Shown: piece by piece, positions 28,289-37,271 of the stretch
Numbering within the stretch: position 1 is the first letter of the stretch
Layout of the letters: each line of letters begins with the position of its first letter
Source: Leptothermofonsia sichuanensis E412
GTDB taxonomy: Bacteria; Cyanobacteriota; Cyanobacteriia; Leptolyngbyales; Leptolyngbyaceae
DNA: 64,000 nt
Direction: 5' to 3'
Assembly (NCBI RefSeq): GCF_019891175.1
Contig: NZ_CP072600.1
Location: forward strand, 3,844,001 to 3,908,000
Position numbers and translations under genes: made by a program
The notes under the pieces: model-generated
What the model was told of the DNA's origin: nothing
The model's input: the letters and a program-made list of their open reading frames with translations, nothing else
Database searches by the model: none

Positions 28289-28885
28289 TTACTCCCCTTG
28301 CCCCCAGGTTTCTGCGGAGAGGGACTGGAACTGAGGCAGCAGGGCTTGAAAAGCTCTACCCCGATGGCTGATCCGATGTTTCACTGCGGCGGGCATTTCC
28401 GCAAAGGTCTGGCTCTGTTCCGGCACGTAAAAAATAGGGTCATAGCCAAACCCACCTGTGCCTCGTGGTGCGTGGAGAATTCTACCAGGACAAATTCCCT
28501 CCGCTTGCAGAGCAATGGTGCCATCTGGTCGGGCGATCGCAATGGCACACACAAACCGGGCTTCCCGGTTTAGCTCATTTCCCAGGGCATTCAGTAAGCG
28601 TTCAATCCGCTCACTATCCGTCTTCCCGTAACGGGCGGAAAAAACACCAGGAGCACCATCCAGGGCATCGACTTCTAAACCAGAGTCATCGGCGATCGCC
28701 CATTCTCCCGTGGCTTCTGCAACCTGGGAGGCCTTCAGACAGGCATTTTCCGCAAAGCTATCTCCTGTTTCTTCAATTTCTAACTGCTCAGGCTTCAGGG
28801 TCAACTCCCAACCCAATTCCACCAGGTATGCCTCCATCTCTTTCAGCTTGCCTGGATTCCCTGTTGCAACCACCAGTCTTGCCAT
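28289..28885 (-). CDS. rdgB: Non-canonical purine NTP pyrophosphatase
   Basis: The product is 198 aa. It hydrolyses ITP, dITP and XTP to monophosphates and so cleans the nucleotide pool. The Ham1 family signature is clear: VVATGNPGKLKEM at the N-terminus, SFAENACLKA, ADDSGLEVDALDGAPGVFSARY, and GFGYDPIFYVPE. The C-terminal SHRGRAFQ is also typical. The GDSL hydrolase gene lies 48 bp upstream on the same strand, so the two may be co-transcribed. Confidence 0.95.
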   Translation of the reverse strand: MARLVVATGNPGKLKEMEAYLVELGWELTLKPEQLEIEETGDSFAENACLKASQVAEATGEWAIADDSGLEVDALDGAPGVFSARYGKTDSERIERLLNALGNELNREARFVCAIAIARPDGTIALQAEGICPGRILHAPRGTGGFGYDPIFYVPEQSQTFAEMPAAVKHRISHRGRAFQALLPQFQSLSAETWGQGE

Positions 28886-28890
28886 AGCCT

Positions 28891-28926
28891 GCTGCGAACT
28901 TTTGCTGCGAACTTTTGCTGCGAACT
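28891..28926. repeat. 13-bp tandem repeat before rdgB
   Basis: The unit gctgcgaactttt is present twice in full and once in part. It fills most of the 48-bp gap between the GDSL hydrolase stop and the rdgB start, so copy-number change would alter their spacing. Confidence 0.75.
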
Positions 28927-28933
28927 ATTCTTG

Positions 28934-29638
28934 TCAGCTAATTCCACGCCTGCCCACTAATTCCACAAACGGTCGCCACTGAATCACATCTTCCAGCAAT
29001 GCCTGGTAGCCAGATACATTGGGATGTAAACCATCCGGGCTGAGTTGCTGCCTGCACCACTCCTCTCCCCGCGCCAGCCAGGCATCAAAAATATCCAGAT
29101 AGGGGATATGAAGCTCTTTACATGCCAGACGAGTGGCTTCTTTATACCGGTGCTGGTCATTGTGATTGTAGTAGAGGCAATCCAGAAAGGGCATCCTGGA
29201 CTCATCCACAGGCACCATGCCCACGAACAAAACCGGACAAAGCCGTCTTGCTCGACCCAGTAAACCCCTCATTTCGGCCCAGAATACATCGAAATCTGTA
29301 AAGTTACGGCCATCGGGGCGGGACAGACGAGCGGAATCATTCACTCCCACCGACAGAATGATGAGATCGGGAACCCGGTTGCGCAGTTCACCCCGCAGGC
29401 GATATTCATGCTCCAGGCGGCTGGAAACCTGCTTGACGCCATCTCCCCGAATGCCCAGATTGTAGAGCGCATGGTTGGGGCTGTTCGGATGCATCCAGTT
29501 TCGCCGCAGTCGCTCCACCCATCCTCCCCCTACAGGATCACCAAATCCGTAGATCAGGCTATCTCCCAGCGCAACGACCTTCAACGGCTGGGGGACTGAC
29601 TCCAGGTGAGGATAGGAAGGAACAGCAACTGCGTGCAT
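28934..29638 (-). CDS. SGNH/GDSL-family hydrolase
   Basis: The product is 234 aa. The block I nucleophile Ser lies in VVALGDSLIYGFG. Gly lies in NLGIRGDGV, Asn in LSVGVNDSARLS, and the Asp-His pair in SPDGLHPNVSGY. All four SGNH blocks are thus present. There is no signal peptide, so it is probably a cytoplasmic esterase or lipase-like enzyme. The substrate is unknown. It lies upstream of rdgB. Confidence 0.9.
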   Translation of the reverse strand: MHAVAVPSYPHLESVPQPLKVVALGDSLIYGFGDPVGGGWVERLRRNWMHPNSPNHALYNLGIRGDGVKQVSSRLEHEYRLRGELRNRVPDLIILSVGVNDSARLSRPDGRNFTDFDVFWAEMRGLLGRARRLCPVLFVGMVPVDESRMPFLDCLYYNHNDQHRYKEATRLACKELHIPYLDIFDAWLARGEEWCRQQLSPDGLHPNVSGYQALLEDVIQWRPFVELVGRRGIS

Positions 29639-29802
29639 GAAATTTGAAATCGCTCTACAAAATTAAATCCAATCAGGACTGTAGCACCCTAACCAGAGCC
29701 ATTGCAAATTTTCATTAAGGAATGATGAAGTAAGCAATCAGGGGAAATCCAGAGGGTGGAAACTGTCCCCTGTTCCCTGTCCCCTGTTATACTTCACAGG
29801 CA

Positions 29803-30864
29803 TTACACTGGAGCGATCGCAGGTTCTTCTGCCCAGCGACCGACGGCCCTGCCAATCACCGCCATTTCCCGCATCAGAGAATCAAACCGCTCTGGAGTCA
29901 GGGATTGGGGTCCATCAGACAGGGCTTTTTGAGGATTGGGATGGACTTCAATCATCAGGGAATCGGCTCCAGCCGCGATCGCGGCCATGGCCATGGCCGG
30001 GACATACTCCCACTTGCCTGTACCGTGGCTAGGGTCAATCATAATGGGCAGATGAGTGAGCGATCGCAGGATTGGAATTGCCGCCAGATCTAAAGTGTTG
30101 CGGGCATACTTACTGTCAAAAGTCCGGATACCCCGCTCACACAAAATCACATTTGGGTTTCCTGCTGCCAGCACATACTCCGCCGCCATCAACCATTCCT
30201 CAATGGTTGCCGACATCCCCCGCTTCAGCAGAATGGGTTTATCCTGGGCACCCACCTTCTTCAGCAGCGAAAAGTTCTGCATATTGCGGGCACCAATCTG
30301 GATGATGTCAGCCACTTCCGCCAGTGGTTCCAGGTCTGCTGCATCCATCAGTTCGGTAATGATGCCCAGTCCGGTGACTTCCCTGGCTTTTGCCAGCAAA
30401 CCCAGCGCACTTTCACCGTGTCCCTGAAACGCATAGGGCGAAGTGCGGGGCTTGAATGCGCCCCCTCGCAAAAAACTGGCTCCAGCAGCTTTAACCCGCC
30501 GTGCCGTTTCCACAATCATCTGCTCATTCTCAACCGAACAGGGACCGGCAACCACTACCAGGGGATGGTGCTCCCCAAAACTCACCGAACCATTCGGGGT
30601 AAAAACTGTGACTTCGCTGGCTTCCCCATGGCGGTACTCGCGGCTGGCACGCTTATAGGATTTTTCAACCCGCAACACCATCTCAATCCAGGGACTCAGT
30701 TCCTGAATCTGCAACGGATCCATCTCAGCCGTTTCGCCCACCAGCCCAATGACAACCTTGTGCCTGCCAACAATTTTCTCAGGTACCAGCCCCCAGGTCG
30801 TAAATTCCCCTGTCAGGCGGCTGATTTCATCCTCTGGAGAACCAACCTTCATAACTACGATCAT
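29803..30864 (-). CDS. aroF: 3-deoxy-7-phosphoheptulonate synthase (DAHP synthase)
   Basis: The product is 353 aa. It joins phosphoenolpyruvate and erythrose-4-phosphate in the first step of the shikimate pathway. The N-terminal 85 residues form the ferredoxin-like regulatory domain of the I-beta type. The barrel follows with [49 protein letters not shown] and [14 protein letters not shown]. The metal ligands Cys and His lie in these motifs. The symbol aroF is used loosely; aroG is also in use for this type. Confidence 0.92.
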   Translation of the reverse strand: MIVVMKVGSPEDEISRLTGEFTTWGLVPEKIVGRHKVVIGLVGETAEMDPLQIQELSPWIEMVLRVEKSYKRASREYRHGEASEVTVFTPNGSVSFGEHHPLVVVAGPCSVENEQMIVETARRVKAAGASFLRGGAFKPRTSPYAFQGHGESALGLLAKAREVTGLGIITELMDAADLEPLAEVADIIQIGARNMQNFSLLKKVGAQDKPILLKRGMSATIEEWLMAAEYVLAAGNPNVILCERGIRTFDSKYARNTLDLAAIPILRSLTHLPIMIDPSHGTGKWEYVPAMAMAAIAAGADSLMIEVHPNPQKALSDGPQSLTPERFDSLMREMAVIGRAVGRWAEEPAIAPV

Positions 30865-31009
30865 GGTGGATTGTCCTGCTGACTACTTGGGAGAGTGGGT
30901 TCAATCAGTCTGCCAGCGGCATGGGCCGGCTTAAAGGATGGGATTATCAGCCGTCAAAGCCTGCGAATTCAAATCCGCGAATCAAATCTGCAAATTCAAA
31001 TCTGCAAAT

Positions 31010-31555
31010 TCAGGAGTCGGTCTTTTGCTTACTGGAGCGCCAGGATTCCGTCAAACGAGCAAAGTTCACTTTGAACTCACTCCAACCAAACCAGGACCCC
31101 AAGCGATCTTCATCCCAGGAAGCAGATAATGCTCCATAGCTCAACCCCAGGACGCCCAGACCAAAAAATGCCAGGTTGACCAGTAATACCGCTACATTGG
31201 GAAGCTTATACCAGTGCTGGGTGATAACCACGTAGCTGACAATCAGCGTCAGCATACCCATAGAAGTTGGGATGCCACAGAAAAAGGCCATTCGCCGTGC
31301 CATCCGACGACTGATCACCTCTGGAATGGCTGCCGCCTGATTCCGAGTCGATCGCCCAGAGGATGTACCTGTGCGCTTAACACTGGCTTTGGCATCAGCA
31401 CTGGCATCGGCTTTGATAACAGTTGCTGGAGTTGACTTTCTAGCAGGCTTTTTCCGGCTTTGAGCTGGCTCAAAGGGTAGCCGGTTTTCAGGCAAATTGT
31501 CGCTGGCAGCGGCTTTACCGTTGCCCTTTGATGGCTTGGGGGACTTTGCTGCCAT
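31010..31555 (-). CDS. PAM68-family photosystem II assembly protein
   Basis: The product is 181 aa. The first 85 residues are basic and low complexity (Lys, Ala, Ser, Pro). They are followed by two transmembrane helices (FFCGIPTSMGMLTLIVSYVV and VAVLLVNLAFFGLGVLGLSY). It ends in the family segment ALSASWDEDRLGSWFGWSEF. PAM68 helps insert CP47 and assemble photosystem II in thylakoids. The gene starts 15 bp after rpsO stops, so the two are almost certainly one transcript. Confidence 0.88.
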   Translation of the reverse strand: MAAKSPKPSKGNGKAAASDNLPENRLPFEPAQSRKKPARKSTPATVIKADASADAKASVKRTGTSSGRSTRNQAAAIPEVISRRMARRMAFFCGIPTSMGMLTLIVSYVVITQHWYKLPNVAVLLVNLAFFGLGVLGLSYGALSASWDEDRLGSWFGWSEFKVNFARLTESWRSSKQKTDS

Positions 31556-31570
31556 AGGACTGAGTGCTCC

Positions 31571-31840
31571 TTAACCGCGAATGCCGAGCCTGGTAATCAA
31601 TGCCCGATAGCGATCCTGATCCTGTTTTTGAATATACGCCAGGAGGCGCTTCCGCATCCCAATCATTTTTAGCAGACCGTGACGGGAGGCATGATCTTTC
31701 TTATTAGAGCGGAGGTGTTCACTCAGACGCTGAATCCGCTCGGTGAGCATTGCCACCTGAACGTCAGCCGATCCGGTATCGGTTTCGTGAATCTGGTATT
31801 CAGAGATAATTTCTTGTTTGCGCTGTTGCAGCAGAGCCAT
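31571..31840 (-). CDS. rpsO: 30S ribosomal protein S15
   Basis: The product is 89 aa, the standard length. It has the S15 hallmarks: [40 protein letters not shown] and the C-terminal [11 protein letters not shown]. It binds the central domain of 16S rRNA and forms a bridge to the large subunit. It heads a two-gene unit with the PAM68 gene. Confidence 0.97.
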   Translation of the reverse strand: MALLQQRKQEIISEYQIHETDTGSADVQVAMLTERIQRLSEHLRSNKKDHASRHGLLKMIGMRKRLLAYIQKQDQDRYRALITRLGIRG

Positions 31841-31941
31841 GAGTTGTTTGGTGTGTCTGTAATTTTGTTAGCAGTCTATAATCTTACCACAGGGAAAAGG
31901 GAGATGAAAACGTCAGGCCTCACGGGCGATCGCCCCCTCTC

Positions 31942-32604
31942 CTAAAGCAAACCCCGATAGCGAATAAATACCAGAATGACAGCCCAGGATCCTAATGCCA
32001 CTTTAATGGCGACCAGAATATTGAGCAGGGGAACAACGCCCCCACTGAGCAGAGCACCCAGCTCACCGTGGGGCAACTCAAGCCCAATCAGCGTGAAGGC
32101 TGCCAGAATCGTAAAAACCAGCACTGAAATTTTTTCCCAGGTCGCCGCCCGCCAGCGCTGGTAAATCGCCTCCATCCGCTCCAGGGATGAGGTGATTGCT
32201 ACCAGCCCAATGGCTGTCCCACCGGCGACCCCAGCGGCAAACCCGCCCCCCGGACTGAGATGCCCCCGAATGGCCAGTTCAACTCCAACCAGCGCGGCAA
32301 TAGTGGCACCCAATTGTGCCAGTACAATCGAAGGTTGGTCAGTAAACCGATGGATTGTGTGAGATGGACGTTCATTTGCCAGGAGGAAGTGGGCACCCAT
32401 AATAGCGATGGTAAATACGATGACTTCAAAAATGGTGTCATACAACCGATTTCTGAAAATAACCCCCGAAACCGCATTGGGCACTCCACTATCCTGAACA
32501 ATGGTTTCGACAATTGAAAGGTCCGGTAGATCCGCAATCGGGTTTGGCATTAGTAGAAATTTGACATAAATCAAAATTCCTGCCGCAATGTAGAGCCATT
32601 TCAT
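31942..32604 (-). CDS. mrpB: Mrp antiporter subunit B (MnhB domain)
   Basis: The product is 220 aa with about six hydrophobic helices. The MnhB domain is recognised by GVELAIRGHLSPGGGFAAGV and the following GLVAIT. The N-terminal 90 residues carry extra helices. Mrp complexes exchange Na+ for H+ across the membrane and need several subunits. It starts 13 bp after the upstream DUF4040 gene stops and is the last gene of the cluster. Confidence 0.88.
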   Translation of the reverse strand: MKWLYIAAGILIYVKFLLMPNPIADLPDLSIVETIVQDSGVPNAVSGVIFRNRLYDTIFEVIVFTIAIMGAHFLLANERPSHTIHRFTDQPSIVLAQLGATIAALVGVELAIRGHLSPGGGFAAGVAGGTAIGLVAITSSLERMEAIYQRWRAATWEKISVLVFTILAAFTLIGLELPHGELGALLSGGVVPLLNILVAIKVALGSWAVILVFIRYRGLL

Positions 32605-32617
32605 TCAACGCTTCTCC

Positions 32618-33304
32618 CTATGAATGCTTTTCCCCAGGACTGGACGCCGTCCCATCAGACACGGTCACATAAATCAGATTGGTTGCGGGTGACGCCAGTT
32701 CAGCCAGGAGGATCTCGTAAAGGCGACGGATTCGAATTGTAGTGTAGTAAGGCTTCGACTCCATCTTATGTGTGGTCAGCTCTTGCGTGGTCAGCATCTG
32801 GTAAGCTGACAGCCCAGCCTGTTTCGGCTCTGTCTTTGACAGAACCATCTCCTGAGCATCCGGGTGCGATCGCTGAATGCAGGTGGCATGAACTTCTTTT
32901 TCCACCAATGCCTGATGTAAAGACGGTAGATCAGGATAGGGAACCAATTCAAGCCGCAGATGGTATCGGTTTGCAATGGTTCGCAGATCCGCAATCAGTT
33001 GAGCAAAAAGGCAGATACCTGTAGATTTCTCGTCTGCATCCAGCAAGCTATCGTTCAGCACCCCCAGTCTCATCACCATGGATGACCGGACCGCCACAGC
33101 ATAGAGCGTAATCGCCAGCATGGTTCCCACCAGGGCTTCCGTCAACGCCACATCCGCCGCTCCCAAGACTGCGTAAACCAGTGCTGCTACTCCTCCCAGA
33201 ATCCCCCGAACCACCAGGGCATTGTAAGGGTTGACCTGGATCGTCAGCATGAATGCTGACAGGGGCAGCAGGGCAACAATGATATACAGGTAGCTATCGT
33301 TCAT
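32618..33304 (-). CDS. Mrp/MbhD-type DUF4040 subunit with soluble tail
   Basis: The product is 228 aa from the ATG at 33304, which has GAGGAAGGG upstream and overlaps the end of mrpG by 11 bp. Upstream codons to 33403 lie within mrpG and are not expected to be used. Residues 1-75 form three membrane helices of the DUF4040/MbhD type (AADVALTEALVGTMLAITLY), equal to the C-terminal part of MrpA. Residues about 90-228 are soluble, with no domain that I recognise. A hydrophilic extension like this is unusual for an ion-pump subunit. Confidence 0.8.
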   Translation of the reverse strand: MNDSYLYIIVALLPLSAFMLTIQVNPYNALVVRGILGGVAALVYAVLGAADVALTEALVGTMLAITLYAVAVRSSMVMRLGVLNDSLLDADEKSTGICLFAQLIADLRTIANRYHLRLELVPYPDLPSLHQALVEKEVHATCIQRSHPDAQEMVLSKTEPKQAGLSAYQMLTTQELTTHKMESKPYYTTIRIRRLYEILLAELASPATNLIYVTVSDGTASSPGEKHS

Positions 33305-33575
33305 CCCTTCCTCCGCTACTGGAGCAGTACGCCAGCACATACCCCAGGACTGTATTCCAGATTGCCAGAGAAATGAGGGCAAGTACAAGCAACGACCATT
33401 CACTGGGGATCTTCAGAAGGAGTCCGCAAATAATGCTCATGGAGCCGAGGGTATCCGCAACGGAAAGGCTATGTAGTTTGAACAGCACCGATCGTTTCCC
33501 CAATAGAGGAAACGTACCCCAAAACCAGAAAACAATTCCTACACCAATGCAAAGATAGCCAAGGATGTCAACCAT
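33294..33575 (-). CDS. mrpG: Mrp antiporter subunit G
   Basis: The product is 93 aa with three membrane helices. The family motif is FKLHSLSVADTLGSMSIICG, matching the MnhG/PhaG pattern. It supports Na+/H+ exchange as part of the Mrp complex. It overlaps the next gene by 11 bp, indicating translational coupling. Confidence 0.9.
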   Translation of the reverse strand: MVDILGYLCIGVGIVFWFWGTFPLLGKRSVLFKLHSLSVADTLGSMSIICGLLLKIPSEWSLLVLALISLAIWNTVLGYVLAYCSSSGGRDER

Positions 33576-33701
33576 TATTGTGGTTATGTATATTCGTTTA
33601 CCTGAACTATTCGTTTACCTGAAGTGATTTATTTGTGTTTATTATTTGTATTGAATTATTCACACTTATTTTATACATCTATGTATCTATCCGTCTATTC
33701 A
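33576..33701. other. AT-rich spacer within the mrp cluster
   Basis: This 126-bp spacer is much more AT-rich than its surroundings. It contains two near copies of attcgtttacctgaa and a run of tatctat/attatt words. It may be a degraded remnant or carry an internal promoter. Confidence 0.5.
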
Positions 33702-33953
33702 TTATTCATTGATCCGTTTGATCGTCTGTGCCAGTAGCATTAGCCCGGCATTGCCTACACTCAGGATAATCACCCCCACCACCCCAATCATCCAGTCATC
33801 CCGCAGGACAGAAATAACCAGGATCATTACGGATGTTTTCGTGGCAATACTGGCAAATGCCAGCATCTTCTGCCAGATATCCTCATCCTGCCATGCTTCA
33901 TACATAGGAATCAGCAACGCCAAAATCATTGCAATTAGCATCAGGTTCATCAT
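33702..33953 (-). CDS. mrpF: MrpF-like small membrane protein
   Basis: The product is 83 aa with three hydrophobic segments (MMNLMLIAMILALLIPMY, VMILVISVL, MIGVVGVIILSVGNAGLML). Size, helix pattern and position before mrpG fit MrpF, but the sequence signature is weak. It would be the first gene of the cluster. Confidence 0.6.
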   Translation of the reverse strand: MMNLMLIAMILALLIPMYEAWQDEDIWQKMLAFASIATKTSVMILVISVLRDDWMIGVVGVIILSVGNAGLMLLAQTIKRINE

Positions 33954-34164
33954 TTCTTGAGTCGTGGTAAGAGGGAGACGGGAGAGGATGAGGGGAATTA
34001 TCAGTTGTTAGAGTTAGTTGTTAGACAGGCATGTTCGCCTTTGACGGTTGATGCTGCCAGTTTCCCAACTCAAAGCGGGCTTCATACCCCTTTCCTGTAT
34101 GATCAACGGCAACCGCAATTGCGTCAATGGGTGGGACCCAAAGACTGACGTCATCCACAAGATT

Positions 34165-34244
34165 AGCGTTGCTGATTTCAGGTATGAACTGAGCGTTGTA
34201 TGAGTTGAAACTTTGTTCCAATTCATACTGCTATTCAGCACCAC
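34165..34244. repeat. Family B element (copy B3)
   Basis: It starts agcgttgctgatttcaggta and ends catactgctattcagcacca. Its ends are inverted repeats over about 80 bp. It supplies the start region of the spurious frame at 34021-34221. Confidence 0.7.
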
Positions 34245-34598
34245 CACAAGATTTAACAGCGTTCACGGTCTACCAGAGGCAGTTTATCCTGATCGGCAGC
34301 CTCAGGGAATGATCCGTTCTTCTGATGAGGGGTAGGAAATCAGGTCACGGAAAGTGCGGAAAGTTCACCATAAACTCTGTCTTTATGAACGGGCAAAGAG
34401 AGAGCCAGAGTGATTAACTGGAAAGAGTAGTTAGATTTGGTTGCCAATTTTTCTGTGTTTGTAGGAATGAATCATCCTCTGGTTAGGAAAGCGGATCCCA
34501 TGCCCTGAAACTTGATCACAGAGGCGCAGGACAGAAGTTCTCTATGCCCAGGGAACTATAAGATGAACGGCCCTGAATTCAGCCAAAGGCGATCGCTC

Positions 34599-34631
34599 AG
34601 ATCTCCAACTTCTCGAAGAAGTTGGAGATCT
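34599..34631. repeat. Perfect 15-bp-stem hairpin
   Basis: agatctccaacttct and agaagttggagatct pair perfectly around a cga loop. It is followed by ttcaacc. It is either a small dispersed hairpin repeat or an RNA structure, and no gene ends just upstream. Confidence 0.7.
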
Positions 34632-34852
34632 TTCAACCCCCTATATCAGTGCCATTCACCAGCACTATTCAACTACAGGTTGATTCCTCGATGCCCTCCG
34701 TGTCTCTGTGGTTCTGCGTCTCTGTGGTATAGTTCCAGGCTTTTCGGTTCATTCAACCCACAATCCCAGGAAACTATCCCCGTATAGACAGTCAAACCAG
34801 AGGTCTATTGTTACAATACTTTACATACCCGTCCCGTCCTGACTGCAAGCCC

Positions 34853-36955
34853 ATGAATGCAAAGACTGCCCATCTTGAATCGGTTCCACTCAGCTCAGGC
34901 AGAATTGCTGTCGAGACTCCTGAGCAGTTTCTTTCTGAACCCCTCCACCGGGAAATGGTTGAACAGCCCAGAGAATCAACCCTGCTGATTGAAAGAGATG
35001 CGGCACTGGGGTTTGATGCGCCCTTAAATTCGCCCCATTCATTTCCGGTTGACCCTGATACTGCGGGACTACGATACGACCCGGAGGTCATTGCTGCTTA
35101 TTACAGGAAGCGTCCTTTTGCAGTCATGGGAAGAGTTTTGCAGATCTTTTTCCCTTTTCTGACCTTTGGTCTGGGCTGGTGGTTGAGACGGGACAAGGTC
35201 ATCAGTGAACAGAAACGTCGGCAGCAGGCAGCTCGTTTGCGTGAGATTTTGACCCGGTTGGGACCTGCTTTTATTAAGGTGGGGCAGGCCCTTTCTACTC
35301 GCCCCGATCTGGTCCATCCGACCTATATGGAAGAGCTGGCCAAGTTGCAGGATCAGTTGCCTCCTTTTGACAATGCCGTCGCATATCGATTCATTGAAGA
35401 AGAACTGGGAAAACCACCGGAAGCCATCTATGCTGAGCTGACTCCAGAACCGATCGCGGCAGCCTCCCTGGGACAGGTTTATAAGGGCAGATTAAAAACT
35501 GGGGAAGTGGTTGCGGTCAAAGTTCAGCGTCCCGGACTTGCCCAGGGGATTGCACTTGACATGTATATCCTTCGGACCCTGGCCCATCTGGTGAAAAAGC
35601 ATGTGAAATGGGTGCGCAGTGACCTGGTGGGCATCATGGATGAATTTGCTGCCCGCATCTTTGAGGAAATGGACTATATCCAGGAAGGGCGGAATGCTGA
35701 GCGGTTTGCCCAACTGTACGGAAGTATTCCAGACATCTATGTGCCTCGCATTTACTGGCAGTACACTGGGCGGCGAGTGCTGACGATGGAATGGATTACT
35801 GGCACCAAGCTGACTCAGCCAGAAGCAGTTCGTGCTCAGGGCGTAGACGCCAGTTATCTAATTGAGGTAGGTGTGCAGTGCTCACTGCGTCAGCTCCTGG
35901 AGAATGGATTTTTCCATGCGGATCCCCACCCTGGAAACCTGTTAGCCACCCCTGATGGCAAGCTGGCTTATCTGGACTTTGGCATGATGAGCGAGGTGAA
36001 GCCACCCCAGCGCTATGGGTTGATCGAGGCGATTGTCCATCTGGTCAACCGTGACTTTGAAGGACTGGCAAATGACTATGTGAAGCTGGAGTTTCTCAGC
36101 CCTGACACCGATCTGACACCGATTATTCCGGCATTTGCAACGGTATTTAGCGATGCCCTGGGAGCCAGTGTGGCTGAAATCAACATCAAAAGTATTACCG
36201 ACCAGCTCTCAGCGTTGATGTACGAGTATCCATTCCAGGTGCCTGCCTACTACGCGCTGATCATTCGATCGCTCGTCACCTTAGAAGGGATTGCCATCAA
36301 TGTGGATCCTGAGTTCAAGGTATTGAGCAAGGCTTATCCCTACGTGGCAAAGCGGTTGCTGACAGATCCGGCTCCTGAACTGCGGGCGTCCCTGCGAGAT
36401 TTGTTGTTCAAAGATGACAGTTTCCGGTGGAACCGTCTGGAAAATTTACTCCGAAATGCCCGCCACAGCAGTGATTATGACCTGGGACAGGTGGTGGATC
36501 AGACCCTGGACTATCTGTTCTCGGAACGGGGTGAACTCATCCGGCAGAACCTGGTGAATGAAGTTGTCAAAAGTATAGATACTCTGGCAGTGAACACATT
36601 CAACCAGTTTAGCCTGACGCTGAACGACCGCCTGGGCTTGACGGTTCACCGTTCCGCTGTTTCCTCAGACAGTCAAAAAACGCTGGAGCATATCAAACGG
36701 ATCTGGAATATTTTGCAAGAAACCCGTGGATTTGATCCAGCCAGGATTCTGCCGGTCATTCCGCGCCTGTTGTTCAATCCAAACGTCCATCAGATGGGAC
36801 AGCAAATTGCAGGCGGTCTGGCGCAACGGGCGATCGCCCGCTTCATCCGTGAATTTCTCCTGGCTGAAGAACTACAACCTGCCCCTGAACCATTGACCAA
36901 TCCTCCTCTGCCAGCCAATCAGCCACGCCTTTCTCCGGTCGGCTACAGTGAATGA
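34853..36955 (+). CDS. AarF/UbiB (ABC1) family atypical kinase
   Basis: The product is 700 aa from the ATG at 34853; a TTG at 34808 is less likely. The ABC1 core carries the Ala-rich loop AAASLGQVYKG, the Lys in VVAVKVQRPG, the KxGQ motif FIKVGQALSTRPD, NGFFHADPHPGNLL and YLDFGMMSE. Hydrophobic segments near residue 100 and the C-terminus suggest membrane contact. ABC1 kinases support quinone or prenyl-lipid metabolism in thylakoids and mitochondria. The exact substrate here is unknown. Confidence 0.92.
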   Translation: MNAKTAHLESVPLSSGRIAVETPEQFLSEPLHREMVEQPRESTLLIERDAALGFDAPLNSPHSFPVDPDTAGLRYDPEVIAAYYRKRPFAVMGRVLQIFFPFLTFGLGWWLRRDKVISEQKRRQQAARLREILTRLGPAFIKVGQALSTRPDLVHPTYMEELAKLQDQLPPFDNAVAYRFIEEELGKPPEAIYAELTPEPIAAASLGQVYKGRLKTGEVVAVKVQRPGLAQGIALDMYILRTLAHLVKKHVKWVRSDLVGIMDEFAARIFEEMDYIQEGRNAERFAQLYGSIPDIYVPRIYWQYTGRRVLTMEWITGTKLTQPEAVRAQGVDASYLIEVGVQCSLRQLLENGFFHADPHPGNLLATPDGKLAYLDFGMMSEVKPPQRYGLIEAIVHLVNRDFEGLANDYVKLEFLSPDTDLTPIIPAFATVFSDALGASVAEINIKSITDQLSALMYEYPFQVPAYYALIIRSLVTLEGIAINVDPEFKVLSKAYPYVAKRLLTDPAPELRASLRDLLFKDDSFRWNRLENLLRNARHSSDYDLGQVVDQTLDYLFSERGELIRQNLVNEVVKSIDTLAVNTFNQFSLTLNDRLGLTVHRSAVSSDSQKTLEHIKRIWNILQETRGFDPARILPVIPRLLFNPNVHQMGQQIAGGLAQRAIARFIREFLLAEELQPAPEPLTNPPLPANQPRLSPVGYSE

Positions 36956-37224
36956 GGGGGGGCAGAATCCAATAAAGGCAAAAAAGTGAGCGCTGTGGGA
37001 GCAAATTGGTCGGTCCGGCGTCTCTGATGATTGGGTGAGCGGGTGGAGAGGCTGAATGGCAGGCAGAAATTATTTTCATCTCGTCGTGATTTGACTGTTA
37101 TGCCAGCGTCATACATGCCATTTAGCATCCTGGTTAGTAGGATAGTTGTATGGTTGATCTCTGCGTCACTCTGATTGTGTAGTTGCCCTTCGAGATACTG
37201 CAATACAGCCGGTACGACATCCAT
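36943..37224 (-). CDS. Possible small hypothetical protein
   Basis: The ORF is 93 aa with a good ribosome site (AAGGTGA, 6 bp before the ATG at 37224). The first 55 residues (MDVVPAVLQYLEGQLHNQSD) look protein-like, but the C-terminal 35 residues are Pro/Arg-rich and overlap the 3' end of the kinase gene by 13 bp. It diverges from the HtrA gene. I do not recognise it, and it may be spurious or carry a frameshifted end. Confidence 0.33.
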   Translation of the reverse strand: MDVVPAVLQYLEGQLHNQSDAEINHTTILLTRMLNGMYDAGITVKSRRDENNFCLPFSLSTRSPNHQRRRTDQFAPTALTFLPLLDSAPPHSL

Positions 37225-37271
37225 TCACCTTTTTGCACAATCACTCAAACTTAGCGGACAGCTTAGACAGT

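Larger units (their letters stand above)
33954..34852. other. Long non-coding stretch before the AarF kinase
   Basis: Nearly 900 bp with no convincing gene. A minus-strand frame at 34021-34165 (VDDVSLWVPPIDAIAVAVDH) has protein-like composition but no start of its own outside the repeat at 34165. The rest holds that family B copy, a perfect hairpin at 34599-34631 and a partial family E repeat near 34690-34735. Where mrpE, C, D and A might be expected, none is found. Confidence 0.55.

Noticed and set aside
27947-28573. 208-codon plus-strand ORF
   Set aside because: It overlaps DUF3067 in another frame, runs through a family E palindrome and then lies antisense to rdgB; the composition is not protein-like.
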